Below are positions 1 through 7,081 of a DNA stretch of 19,247 nt, piece by piece (within the stretch, counting starts at the first letter, position 1; the number at the start of each line of letters is the position of its first letter). Source of the DNA: Pseudomonadota bacterium (GTDB lineage Bacteria; Pseudomonadota; Gammaproteobacteria; Acidithiobacillales; Acidithiobacillaceae); the NCBI GenBank assembly GCA_021827445.1, contig JAKAVW010000020.1:1-19247 (forward strand). Reading direction: 5' to 3'. The notes below the pieces were generated by a model that saw only the letters and a program-made list of their open reading frames with translations, had not been told where the DNA came from and did not search any database. A program made the translations under genes and the position numbers.

Positions 1-879
1 AAGCGCAGCACGGGGTTTGCTGATGCCGCACGTTACGGCACGCTGGTAGTCGGGGATATCGCTGACCGGCCCTTTCTGAAAACCCTTTTTACAAAATACA
101 CTTTTTCCGGGGTACTGCACTTTGGGGCTTTCAGTCAGGTCAACCAGTCTCTGCGGGATCCGGCTGGCTACTACCGGAACAATGTCGCCTGCAGCCTGAA
201 CTTGCTGGACGTCGCTGTAGCCTGGGGCACCCCCCCCATCGTTTTCTCTTCCACCGCTGCGGTCTATGGCGAACCTCACAAAATCCCCATCCCGGAAACA
301 CATCCGCTATCACCCATCAATCCCTATGGTGAAAGTAAACGCATGGTCGAAACCATTCTCGCCGATTACGAAAGGGCTTATGGCCTACGTTGGGCGGCAC
401 TGCGTTATTTTAACGCGGCCGGTGCTGATCCTGACGGTGAACTGGGGGAACGTCACGATCCGGAAACGCATCTCATCCCTCTGGTCCTGCAAACCGCAGT
501 GGGCCTGCGCCCGGCAATTTCCCTCTATGGCAACGACTATCCCACACCAGATGGTACCTGCATCCGCGACTACGTTCATGTGGAAGACCTCTGTGCGGCG
601 CATCTACTGGCTTTGCACCATTTGAAGAATGGCGGTATGAGTCGCGCCTGGAACTTGGGCAACGGCGCAGGCTTTTCAGTGACGGAATTATTGGCGACGG
701 CACGCAAGATCACGGGTTGCGCCATTCCCGCAGAAATCGCTCCCCGTCGCCCAGGGGACCCCGCCCGATTGATCGCTGATGCATCGGACGCGATCCGGAT
801 TCTGGACTGGACACCACGCTATCCCAACCTGGAAACCATCATCAGGCATGCATGGACATGGACCCGGAAAAACCGCTGA
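1..879 (+). CDS. galE: UDP-glucose 4-epimerase, 5' end outside window
   Basis: This is the C-terminal ~292 residues of an extended short-chain dehydrogenase that interconverts UDP-glucose and UDP-galactose (or the N-acetyl forms) in the cytoplasm, supplying sugars for LPS, EPS or capsule. The frame is open from base 1, so the N-terminal ~40 residues with the NAD-binding GxxGxxG loop are missing. Visible family marks are VLHFGAFSQVNQSL followed by YYRNNV, the SSTAAVYG strand that carries the catalytic Ser/Thr, the YGESK (YxxxK) catalytic pair, LRYFNAAGADPDGELGE, and the CIRDYVHVEDLCAAH segment. The first motif is usually HFAA; here it is HFGA. The gene stops at TGA 877-879 and its end overlaps the start of a glycosyltransferase remnant. 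With the polysaccharide enzyme downstream it fits a surface-polysaccharide locus. The epimerase assignment is firm; the exact sugar specificity is not. Confidence 0.93.
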   Translation, partial: KRSTGFADAARYGTLVVGDIADRPFLKTLFTKYTFSGVLHFGAFSQVNQSLRDPAGYYRNNVACSLNLLDVAVAWGTPPIVFSSTAAVYGEPHKIPIPETHPLSPINPYGESKRMVETILADYERAYGLRWAALRYFNAAGADPDGELGERHDPETHLIPLVLQTAVGLRPAISLYGNDYPTPDGTCIRDYVHVEDLCAAHLLALHHLKNGGMSRAWNLGNGAGFSVTELLATARKITGCAIPAEIAPRRPGDPARLIADASDAIRILDWTPRYPNLETIIRHAWTWTRKNR

Positions 880-1078
880 CCACCGTTTTGCTGGTCCACT
901 GGAAGCGGGCACAGAATACCTTATCCCGAAGCGCACCCACCGAAGTCTGCGGCTATGCCGCCCTGTACGGTGCCCCCTGTCGGTAGAAAGCATCGCCCAA
1001 GGCTTACGGCAGTTGGCGGAAAATGATAGACTGACACGCCGGTTAGGGTTGGCAAAGGGACATTCAAAACATTCTTAA
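858..1078 (+). pseudogene. Glycosyltransferase remnant (start and end pieces, middle missing)
   Basis: Two short pieces in different frames lie between galE and the large glycosyltransferase. The first, 858-986, starts at an ATG inside the galE end and reads MDPEKPLTTVLLVHWKRAQN, then stops after 42 codons; the opening resembles the first strand of GT2-type enzymes (compare LLNWKRPEN). The second ends at TAA 1076-1078 and reads VESIAQGLRQLAENDRLTRR then LGLAKGH, which is the usual last helix of GT4 enzymes (ALxxLLxDxxLRxxLGxxGR). The simplest reading is that one or two glycosyltransferase genes of the galE operon lost their interior by deletion. Neither piece can be functional. The family reading is from motif memory only. 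Confidence 0.55.
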
Positions 1079-1120
1079 AACCATTATAAACACTGATAGG
1101 TAATATTTGATCTATTAGCC

Positions 1121-4100
1121 ATGACCAAACCTCAAATCGCCATCCATATCCTGGGTATGCACCGCAGTGGTACGTCCGCGTTGACGGGTACTCTGTCACT
1201 ACTGGGTGTCGATCTCGGCGCGAAGCTTGTTCCATCTAGGGAAGATAACCCAAAAGGGTTTTTTGAGCATGATGCTATTTGGCAGATTCATCACCGTCTG
1301 CTGCAGGAATTGGGAAGCGACTGGCACGACATACGTCCTCTACCAGCCGACTGGCAAAACCACAAAGCAACGCAGATTGCCCGTCAAGAAATTCACGATA
1401 TTATAGCCAGTGAGTTTGCTAATAGCTTTCTCTGGGCAATCAAAGACCCACGCATGAGCCGCCTATTCCCTTTGTGGAATCAACTGAGGGTGTCGCAGCG
1501 CGTCATTCTCACCGTGCGCCACCCTTCCGAAGTGGCCGCATCACTCATAAAACGGGACCATCTGAGTCCTTCGCATGCCTTGGCACTTTGGATACGCTAT
1601 ACCCTCGACGCGGAACGCTATAGTCGTGATTCGCCGCGCGCCGTTGTCGACTATGCGGAATTCATGCGCGCTTGGGCAACCACCATCAAAGACGTATCAG
1701 ATGGGTTGGGTCTCGATTTGCCTTGGAATGATCTGGACCGTCAAGCCAGCGTCACCAGGTTTCTTGATGCCGGCCTCTATCATCACACCGTTCACGACCC
1801 AGAACTGTTCCCGCAGGATCTTTACAACATTGCGGAACGCTTATTTTATTTGCTTACGCGGGAAGGTTCGATACATTCTGGCGCCGATGATTTCGACTTG
1901 ATTTCACAAAAGCTTGAGAGCAGCCATGCCTATGTTATCGCGCTCAATGATGAGATGGAAAAGGCACTAAGGTCCCTACACGAAAAAGAGCGTGGTTTAC
2001 AGTGGTTAAAATCCGAGCAGGACGACCTCAGACGCTGGGCCAAAACTGAAGAAGGCCTCAGAAAAAGTCGTGAGGAAGAGTTGCACCAATCGAAAACAAC
2101 GCTCAATTCCATCATTCATTCCAGATCATGGCGTATCACCAAGCCACTTAGAAAGATCAATCCATTACCGCGATCGGTAAAAACATCCACAGCCATCAAC
2201 CCATCTGAGACAAGCCAGGCCATACCAGCGGATGAACAACCCCTGCGTTCAAACTACACACAAGATGGGCAGATTCCAACAGCAAAAACCAATGAAGAGG
2301 CAGCCTCGGCGCCGGTTCCCGGCTACATGGCAGATAGCAATACCGATACACTTGAAGGCAAAAACTTTCTGCTGGTTACACCAGATATTCACGGCCCCAT
2401 CCGAAATGGCGGTATCGGTACCGCATTTACTGCACTGGCGCATCAAATCCGGCGCTGTGGCGGTAAGGTTACGGTACTCTACGCCATCGGGCAACACTCA
2501 GAAAGTCAGTCTATGCGGTTCTGGATGGAACACTATGCCACCCATGGTATTCAATTGATTCCCCTTGACGAAAATTATCCAAGCCAACGCATAGAGGGCG
2601 GCATATATCGCGCAAGGTCCTGGCGCGTTCATAAATGGTTACAGATTCATTCTCGGGAATATCATCTTGCCATCCTGCCTGAATGGATGGGATTAGGGTA
2701 TTACGCACTGCTTGCGAAACATCAGGGCTTGTCACACCAAGAGCTTCCATTTGTCATCAACACACATAGTCCCGAATCCTGGGCATTGGAAGGCAACCGG
2801 TCTTTACCTGACTTTCCGGAATTTATCGACCGGGATTTCATGGAAAGAGAATCCGTGCGTTTGGCCGATCATGTGGTCAGTCCAAGCCGTTACCTGTTAG
2901 ACTGGATGCGCGAGCACCAGTGGATCATCCCGGAAAATCACAGGGTCATTTTCAACCTGATGAAATTCTCTTCAGAAGTCTCGTCAATCTCTACAAAAGT
3001 TCACTCGGAACGGCCAAGAAAACTCGTTTTTTTTGGTCGCCTGGAAATCCGCAAAGGATTAAAACTGTTTTGCGACGCAGTTGACCGCCTTGACCCTGCG
3101 CTGCATGCCATTTTAGTGGAAGTGGTTTTTCTTGGGAAGATTGTGGACCTGAATGGTTTTGATTCGCGTAAATATATACAGGATCATTCATCGTCCTGGG
3201 GCATACCTACCAGCATTATTGGAAACTACAATCGCGAACAGGCGCTGGAATTCTTGGCACAAGAGGACATTCTGGTTATCATTCCCTCGCTTGTAGAAAA
3301 CTCACCATATACCGTGCTGGAATGTCTGGAACGACAGATCCGCTTTTGCGCAAGCCGGGTAGGGGGTATCCCCGAACTCATTCACCCAGATGATAGGGCT
3401 TCCTGTCTCTTTGATCCCAATCCTGCAGCCCTTAGTATAATGCTTACCGCGACCTTGACAGAAAAACACAGGCAGGTCCCTCGGCCAAGGGTTGGCCAAA
3501 CTGAAATCGCACAGTTATGGACGAACTTTTTGACGTCTACAGTAAACTCACCTGCAAAGTGGGTTCCGCACATCGAAGCAGCACACAAATCACCTCGCAT
3601 TTCCGTCTGTCTGGTGCATCATGAACGCCCTGAGTTCTTGTCTATGGCCCTGGACTCGTTGCGTAACCAAACTCAACCGCCCTTTGAAGTTGTGCTCGTT
3701 GATGATGGCAGCCAAAGCACAAATGCCATAGCCTATCTAAATGCACTACAGGATGAATTCTCGGCCCGTGACTGGCAAATCATCCGCCAGCCCAATCGTT
3801 ATCTGGGCGCCGCGCGCAATCGGGCTGCCCAAGCAGCTCGTGGTGACTATCTCATGTTCATGGATGACGATAATATTGCCATGCCCCATGAACTCGAAAC
3901 ATTTACCCATGTTGCAATAAATACCAACGCGGATGTCCTTACGACCCCTTCAGCACTTTTTACGGGTGATAGCCCCTTGCATGAAGCCGAGCGTCACCTC
4001 TGGTTGCCACTAGGGGGAAGTCCCGGACCCGGGCTTTTTCGCAATACCTTTGGCGATGCTAACGCATTGTGGAAAAAATCGGTTTTCGATGCCCTCGGCG

Positions 4101-4516
4101 GATTTACGGAAGATTACGGCGTTGGGCACGATGACTGGGAACTTTTTGCCCACGCAGCATTGACGGGGTATCAAATAGAGATCGTCGTGGAACCGCTTTT
4201 CTGGTATCGCGTATCCGCGCAAAGTATGTTGCGCCGCGGTGACATCTGGGCAGATCACGCACGCAGTGTGCGCCCTTATCTCAAACACAACCCTCAAGGT
4301 ATGGGTGTGGCGGCCGCTTATGCCATCTGCCTGCATCTTATTCGTCAGACCGGCGGAATGGACTCGGCGCAGCGTCTACCGAGAGCGCATATAATGAAAA
4401 TTATTTATCAGGCTTCCCTGAATCCGGTCATGTGGCTACGCCTGCGGTCCGCATATCGCCAGTATGGTCTTCGCGGAACGGTGGCCAAGGTCCGTCAGTA
4501 TTTGCGTGAACAATAA
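1121..4516 (+). CDS. Tripartite sulfotransferase-GT4-GT2 polysaccharide enzyme
   Basis: This 1131-residue protein combines three enzyme modules. Residues 1-~255 form a sulfotransferase-like domain: the 5'-phosphosulfate loop GMHRSGTSAL is at 12-21 and a 3'-phosphate element RHPSEVAASL begins at R133. Residues ~260-345 are a charged coiled coil ending in SRSWRITKPLR, a linker often seen in polysaccharide glycosyltransferases. Residues ~414-800 form a GT4 (GT-B) domain with NGGIGTAF near the start, FFGRLEIRKGL near 637 and an EX7E-like stretch SLVENSPYTVLECLE near 722. Residues ~826-1060 form a GT2 (GT-A) domain with VVLVDDGS, the metal-binding MFMDDDN near 912 and GHDDWELF near 1002. No signal peptide or membrane segment is seen, so it is likely cytoplasmic or peripheral. 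The start is the only ATG preceding the P-loop; its ribosome-binding site is poor. Role inferred: assembly, and perhaps sulfation, of EPS or LPS glycan. Confidence 0.88.
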   Translation: MTKPQIAIHILGMHRSGTSALTGTLSLLGVDLGAKLVPSREDNPKGFFEHDAIWQIHHRLLQELGSDWHDIRPLPADWQNHKATQIARQEIHDIIASEFANSFLWAIKDPRMSRLFPLWNQLRVSQRVILTVRHPSEVAASLIKRDHLSPSHALALWIRYTLDAERYSRDSPRAVVDYAEFMRAWATTIKDVSDGLGLDLPWNDLDRQASVTRFLDAGLYHHTVHDPELFPQDLYNIAERLFYLLTREGSIHSGADDFDLISQKLESSHAYVIALNDEMEKALRSLHEKERGLQWLKSEQDDLRRWAKTEEGLRKSREEELHQSKTTLNSIIHSRSWRITKPLRKINPLPRSVKTSTAINPSETSQAIPADEQPLRSNYTQDGQIPTAKTNEEAASAPVPGYMADSNTDTLEGKNFLLVTPDIHGPIRNGGIGTAFTALAHQIRRCGGKVTVLYAIGQHSESQSMRFWMEHYATHGIQLIPLDENYPSQRIEGGIYRARSWRVHKWLQIHSREYHLAILPEWMGLGYYALLAKHQGLSHQELPFVINTHSPESWALEGNRSLPDFPEFIDRDFMERESVRLADHVVSPSRYLLDWMREHQWIIPENHRVIFNLMKFSSEVSSISTKVHSERPRKLVFFGRLEIRKGLKLFCDAVDRLDPALHAILVEVVFLGKIVDLNGFDSRKYIQDHSSSWGIPTSIIGNYNREQALEFLAQEDILVIIPSLVENSPYTVLECLERQIRFCASRVGGIPELIHPDDRASCLFDPNPAALSIMLTATLTEKHRQVPRPRVGQTEIAQLWTNFLTSTVNSPAKWVPHIEAAHKSPRISVCLVHHERPEFLSMALDSLRNQTQPPFEVVLVDDGSQSTNAIAYLNALQDEFSARDWQIIRQPNRYLGAARNRAAQAARGDYLMFMDDDNIAMPHELETFTHVAINTNADVLTTPSALFTGDSPLHEAERHLWLPLGGSPGPGLFRNTFGDANALWKKSVFDALGGFTEDYGVGHDDWELFAHAALTGYQIEIVVEPLFWYRVSAQSMLRRGDIWADHARSVRPYLKHNPQGMGVAAAYAICLHLIRQTGGMDSAQRLPRAHIMKIIYQASLNPVMWLRLRSAYRQYGLRGTVAKVRQYLREQ

Positions 4517-4540
4517 ATAGATACTGTCTTTCTCACGCTC

Positions 4541-4558
4541 AGGCAAGCGCCTTTTTTT
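4541..4558 (+). terminator. Weak candidate terminator after the tripartite glycosyltransferase
   Basis: Just past the stop codon, AGGC-AAGC-GCCT can form a 4-bp stem and is followed directly by a run of seven T. The stem is short, so termination may be inefficient. Confidence 0.4.
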
Positions 4559-4567
4559 AGGATAGGG

Positions 4568-5210
4568 GTAGGGAACGGCGATTGCCGTCCCCTCGTAAGC
4601 GGTAGCTGAGCGGCGTATCTTGCGGTTTACCGGGAGATGTTATAGAGGTCCGAGCGCAGGGGGTTAGCGGCGAAGTGTTGCTTCCAGTGAAGCTGGCACG
4701 AATTTCCGCTGCATGCAGCTTCCCAGCGCGCTTGCATCTTGTTTAGTCGTTTCCAACACTGACGATGCTCTCTCTGGCCTTTGGCTATCAACTTTCCTGC
4801 CCCACTTCCCTAATGCGCCTTTTGCTCTGACGCACTTCTCCACGTTACAGGCTACTGCTCCGTGTCCGGTACTATTGGGACTCTGACTCCTGCCCGTGTT
4901 CACCCCGCAGGCAGGTATCCCCGCTTGCTACGTGCCACTTTCCCATCGTTCCGTCCTCAACCACGTTATACGCCATAGCATCGCTTTATCCGCCACTACA
5001 GCGTGCTGCGTTAATTCCAGGCTTCGCCACTTTAGTGCAGGCTCGCCACAATACCCCGCCGAAACAGGTTCGTCATCCTACGGACCGACAGTTCGCTTCC
5101 GGTTACTCCCCACCCCGCCTCACGACGACGCAGTTACCTTCAGCTACGGAGCTGTGGCCAACTCCGACAGGGACTTTCACCCTGCAAATGGCACGCCCTC
5201 GCGGGCGTAC
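4568..5210 (-). mobile_element. Degenerate group II intron (proposed)
   Basis: This stretch holds no intact gene. On the minus strand it opens with GTACGCCCGCGAGGGCGTGC, a hairpin in the place of the GUGYG intron start. It then shows AGGGTGAAAGTCCCT, ACCGGAAGCGAAC and GGCGAGCCTG, which I associate with domain I of bacterial group II introns. A short reading frame resembling the N-terminus of the intron reverse transcriptase follows (4664-4903). At the far end a 9-bp hairpin GGGGACGGC-AATC-GCCGTTCCC (4571-4592) ending in CCCTAC looks like domain VI with an AY 3' end. Most of the reverse-transcriptase gene and a standard domain V are absent, so the element should be immobile and splicing-dead. 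It sits just after a terminator-like hairpin, the usual target of class C introns. Identification is from remembered motifs, not a search. Confidence 0.55.
4664..4903 (-). pseudogene. ltrA: Truncated group II intron-encoded protein, N-terminal fragment
   Basis: A GTG-started frame of 79 codons contains DSQRPERASSVLETTKQDAS and then ALGSCMQRK. This resembles the poorly conserved N-terminal leader of proteobacterial group II intron reverse transcriptases, which carry QRPEGKR-VETTK-x-ALGSC just before the conserved SVWTxRML segment. Here the frame runs VPASLEATLRR and stops, so everything from the first reverse-transcriptase block onward is gone (a full protein has about 400-500 residues). It lies inside the proposed intron remnant in the expected orientation. 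It is at best a non-functional relic; a chance open frame cannot be excluded. Confidence 0.45.
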
Positions 5211-5211
5211 A

Positions 5212-5231
5212 TTAAACCCCAAATGGGGCTG
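5212..5231 (-). terminator. Terminator-like hairpin of the HAD phosphatase gene
   Basis: On the minus strand AGCCCC-ATTT-GGGGTT forms a 6-bp stem (one G-T pair) followed by TAAT, about 20 nt after the phosphatase stop codon. The T tract is interrupted at the point where the proposed group II intron begins (5210), which is what insertion into a terminator would give. Confidence 0.5.
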
Positions 5232-5248
5232 AGTCCCGCAAAAAAATA

Positions 5249-5932
5249 TTAGAGCGCGGCGGCGCGCGCGGGGATGAGCCACCCTGCCAGCGCGGTGGGG
5301 TCGGCAAAACAAGCCGCAGCACCGCTGACACCCAGGCGTTCCGCGCTGTGTACGCCGCAAAGCACACCCACCGGCAAGACCCCGGCGGCCACGGCCATTT
5401 CCATGTCATGCACGGTGTCGCCCACCATGATGGCGGCGGCAGATGGCAAGTTGTAGTGCTTCAGCAGTTCGCGGAGCATCAGGGGATCAGGTTTGGAGCG
5501 GCTTTCATCGGCACAACGACTGGCGCTGATGCAGGCGGCGAGACGGGGGTGCTCGCCCAGCACCCGATCCAGGCCGCGGCGGGCCTTGCCGGTGGCCACG
5601 GCGATTTCATAGCCGGCATCGGCAAGTTGCACCAGCGTGTCTTCCACCCCCGGAAAGAGGGGCATTTCGCGGACCGGCGTGCCGAAAAAACACTCCCGGT
5701 AACCCCTCAGAATCCGTTCCCGGGTAGGCTTATCAGCATCGGGGGCGAGGGCCGCCAGGGCGTCTTCCAGCCCCAATCCGATGATTTCCTGATACTGCAG
5801 TTCACCACGATCCGCCAGTCCTGCATAGGCAAAAGCATGGGCCAGACAGCCGCAGATGGTAGAGATGCTATCCATGAGGGTACCGTCCCAATCGAAAATG
5901 ATCAGTCGGCAATCATCAGGGGGCAGAATCAT
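5249..5932 (-). CDS. HAD-family phosphatase, phosphoglycolate phosphatase-like
   Basis: This 227-residue HAD hydrolase is of the Gph/PGMB-like subfamily. The four HAD motifs are present: motif I FDWDGT with nucleophile D14 and general acid D16, motif II AVATGK with T114, motif III K147 in KPDP, and motif IV GDTVHDMEMA with D172 and D176. The cap domain lies between motifs I and II (~residues 20-85). Likely substrates are phosphoglycolate or another small phosphomonoester in the cytoplasm; the sequence does not decide which. Its ATG overlaps the rluC stop codon by 4 nt (ATGA), so the two are co-transcribed and probably translationally coupled. A HAD phosphatase directly after rluC is a common arrangement in proteobacteria. 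The reading stops at TAA 5249-5251, before a hairpin. Family firm, substrate uncertain. Confidence 0.9.
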   Translation of the reverse strand: MILPPDDCRLIIFDWDGTLMDSISTICGCLAHAFAYAGLADRGELQYQEIIGLGLEDALAALAPDADKPTRERILRGYRECFFGTPVREMPLFPGVEDTLVQLADAGYEIAVATGKARRGLDRVLGEHPRLAACISASRCADESRSKPDPLMLRELLKHYNLPSAAAIMVGDTVHDMEMAVAAGVLPVGVLCGVHSAERLGVSGAAACFADPTALAGWLIPARAAAL

Positions 5933-6882
5933 CCGGCAGACTCCTTACGCAATTGGCTCAGAATGGCTTGCAGATCAGCCGGCAGCGGGGCCTCGATGCG
6001 CATGGGCCGACCGTCCTGCGGGTGACTGAAAGCGATCAGTGCGGCGTGCAGAAAAAGTCGCCGCAGGCCCAGAGACCGCAGACGCTGGTTGAAGGCCGCA
6101 TCGCCGTATTTCTCGTCGCCCGCCACTGAATGCCCGACAGCTTGCAGGTGGACGCGAATCTGGTGCGTGCGCCCGGTATCGAGATCCGCCTGCAGCAACA
6201 CCGCACCCGGAAAATGCTCCAGTGGCAGAAAACGCGTATGTGCGGCCTTGCCCCCCACAGGGTCTATCCGCACCATGCGCTCGCCGGACTGTAGGGTGTT
6301 CTTGCGCAGGGCCAGCCGCACGGAACGCGCCTTCCCCTGCCAGTCACCGGCCGCCAGCGTCAGGTAACGCTTCTCCATGAGGCCTTCTCGCAAGGCTTCG
6401 TGGAGGGCGCGCAGCGCCGAACGTTTTTTACTCAGTATCAGACAACCGGAGGTGTCGCGGTCCAGGCGATGCACCAGTTCCAGTTCACGGGCATCAGGCC
6501 GCAACTGGCGCAACGCTTCAATGACACCCCAGCTCAGGCCCGAACCACCATGCACGGCCAGCCCGCTGGGCTTGTCCAGCACCAGCAGATGGGCATCTTC
6601 GTATCGGACAGCGGCTTCCAACTGACCCTGCAGGTAGGTGGGCAGTACGGCAGGATCACTGGGCTCCGCCATCCGCACCGGCGGCAAACGCAGTACGTCG
6701 CCCTCAGCCAGATGGTAGTGCGGCCGCGCCCGTCCCTTATTCACCCGTACTTCACCACTGCGCAGGATTTTGTAGATGTGGGAGCGCGGCACGCCTTTCA
6801 TCACCCGCAGGAGGAAATTATCCAGCCTTTGCCCTGCTTCCGCATCGCTTACCAGCCATTGCCGCACCCCGTTTTCTGCCAT
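5929..6882 (-). CDS. rluC: 23S rRNA pseudouridine synthase RluC
   Basis: This 317-residue protein is of the RluA/RluC family. An N-terminal S4 RNA-binding domain covers ~15-65 (GQRLDNFLLRVMKGVPRSHI then YKILRSGEVRVNKGR). The catalytic domain begins near 95 with LLVLDKPSGLAVHGG; the signature HRLDRDTSG at 138-146 carries the catalytic aspartate D141. Later family blocks are TGRTHQIRVHLQAVGH and VAGDEKYGD. Length and the S4 domain fit RluC (known to modify U955, U2504 and U2580 in E. coli 23S rRNA) better than RluA, which lacks S4. The ATG at 6882 has AGGG about 7 nt upstream. It heads a two-gene operon with the HAD phosphatase and is divergent from rne, so two RNA-metabolism genes share one intergenic region. 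Confidence 0.94.
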   Translation of the reverse strand: MAENGVRQWLVSDAEAGQRLDNFLLRVMKGVPRSHIYKILRSGEVRVNKGRARPHYHLAEGDVLRLPPVRMAEPSDPAVLPTYLQGQLEAAVRYEDAHLLVLDKPSGLAVHGGSGLSWGVIEALRQLRPDARELELVHRLDRDTSGCLILSKKRSALRALHEALREGLMEKRYLTLAAGDWQGKARSVRLALRKNTLQSGERMVRIDPVGGKAAHTRFLPLEHFPGAVLLQADLDTGRTHQIRVHLQAVGHSVAGDEKYGDAAFNQRLRSLGLRRLFLHAALIAFSHPQDGRPMRIEAPLPADLQAILSQLRKESAG

Positions 6883-6913
6883 GTTTACCCTGCCCCTGCG
6901 CTTTTCATTTGCG

Positions 6914-6942
6914 ATTCTATTCTTTTATGGCTTATATTTCGA
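6914..6942 (-). promoter_or_regulatory. Candidate sigma-70 promoter for rluC
   Basis: On the minus strand TCGAAA and TAGAAT are separated by exactly 17 nt. They match the -35 box in 4 of 6 positions and the -10 box in 5 of 6, and lie about 30 nt upstream of the rluC start. Confidence 0.4.
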
Positions 6943-7081
6943 CTTGGGATGCTGCGCTTTTCGGAGCGCGGCCCCAATTTTAGCATCGCCGGGTAACCCC
7001 CGCCGGTCCCAATTACAAACGCTGCGCTCCCTGACGGACCCTTCCGGGTTTGCGGGTTGAGCGCCGGAGAAAGAAGAACTT

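Noticed and set aside
1049..1110. Possible promoter before the tripartite gene (TTGGCA, TTATAA)
   Set aside because: The boxes are about 29 nt apart, too far for sigma-70; alternatives were no better.
4896..5252. 118-codon plus-strand frame in the gap before the HAD phosphatase
   Set aside because: It looks like a translated antisense of structured RNA (the proposed intron), has no start signal and no domain.
5348..6996. Long plus-strand frames opposite gph and rluC
   Set aside because: Antisense shadows of two genes with complete catalytic motifs.
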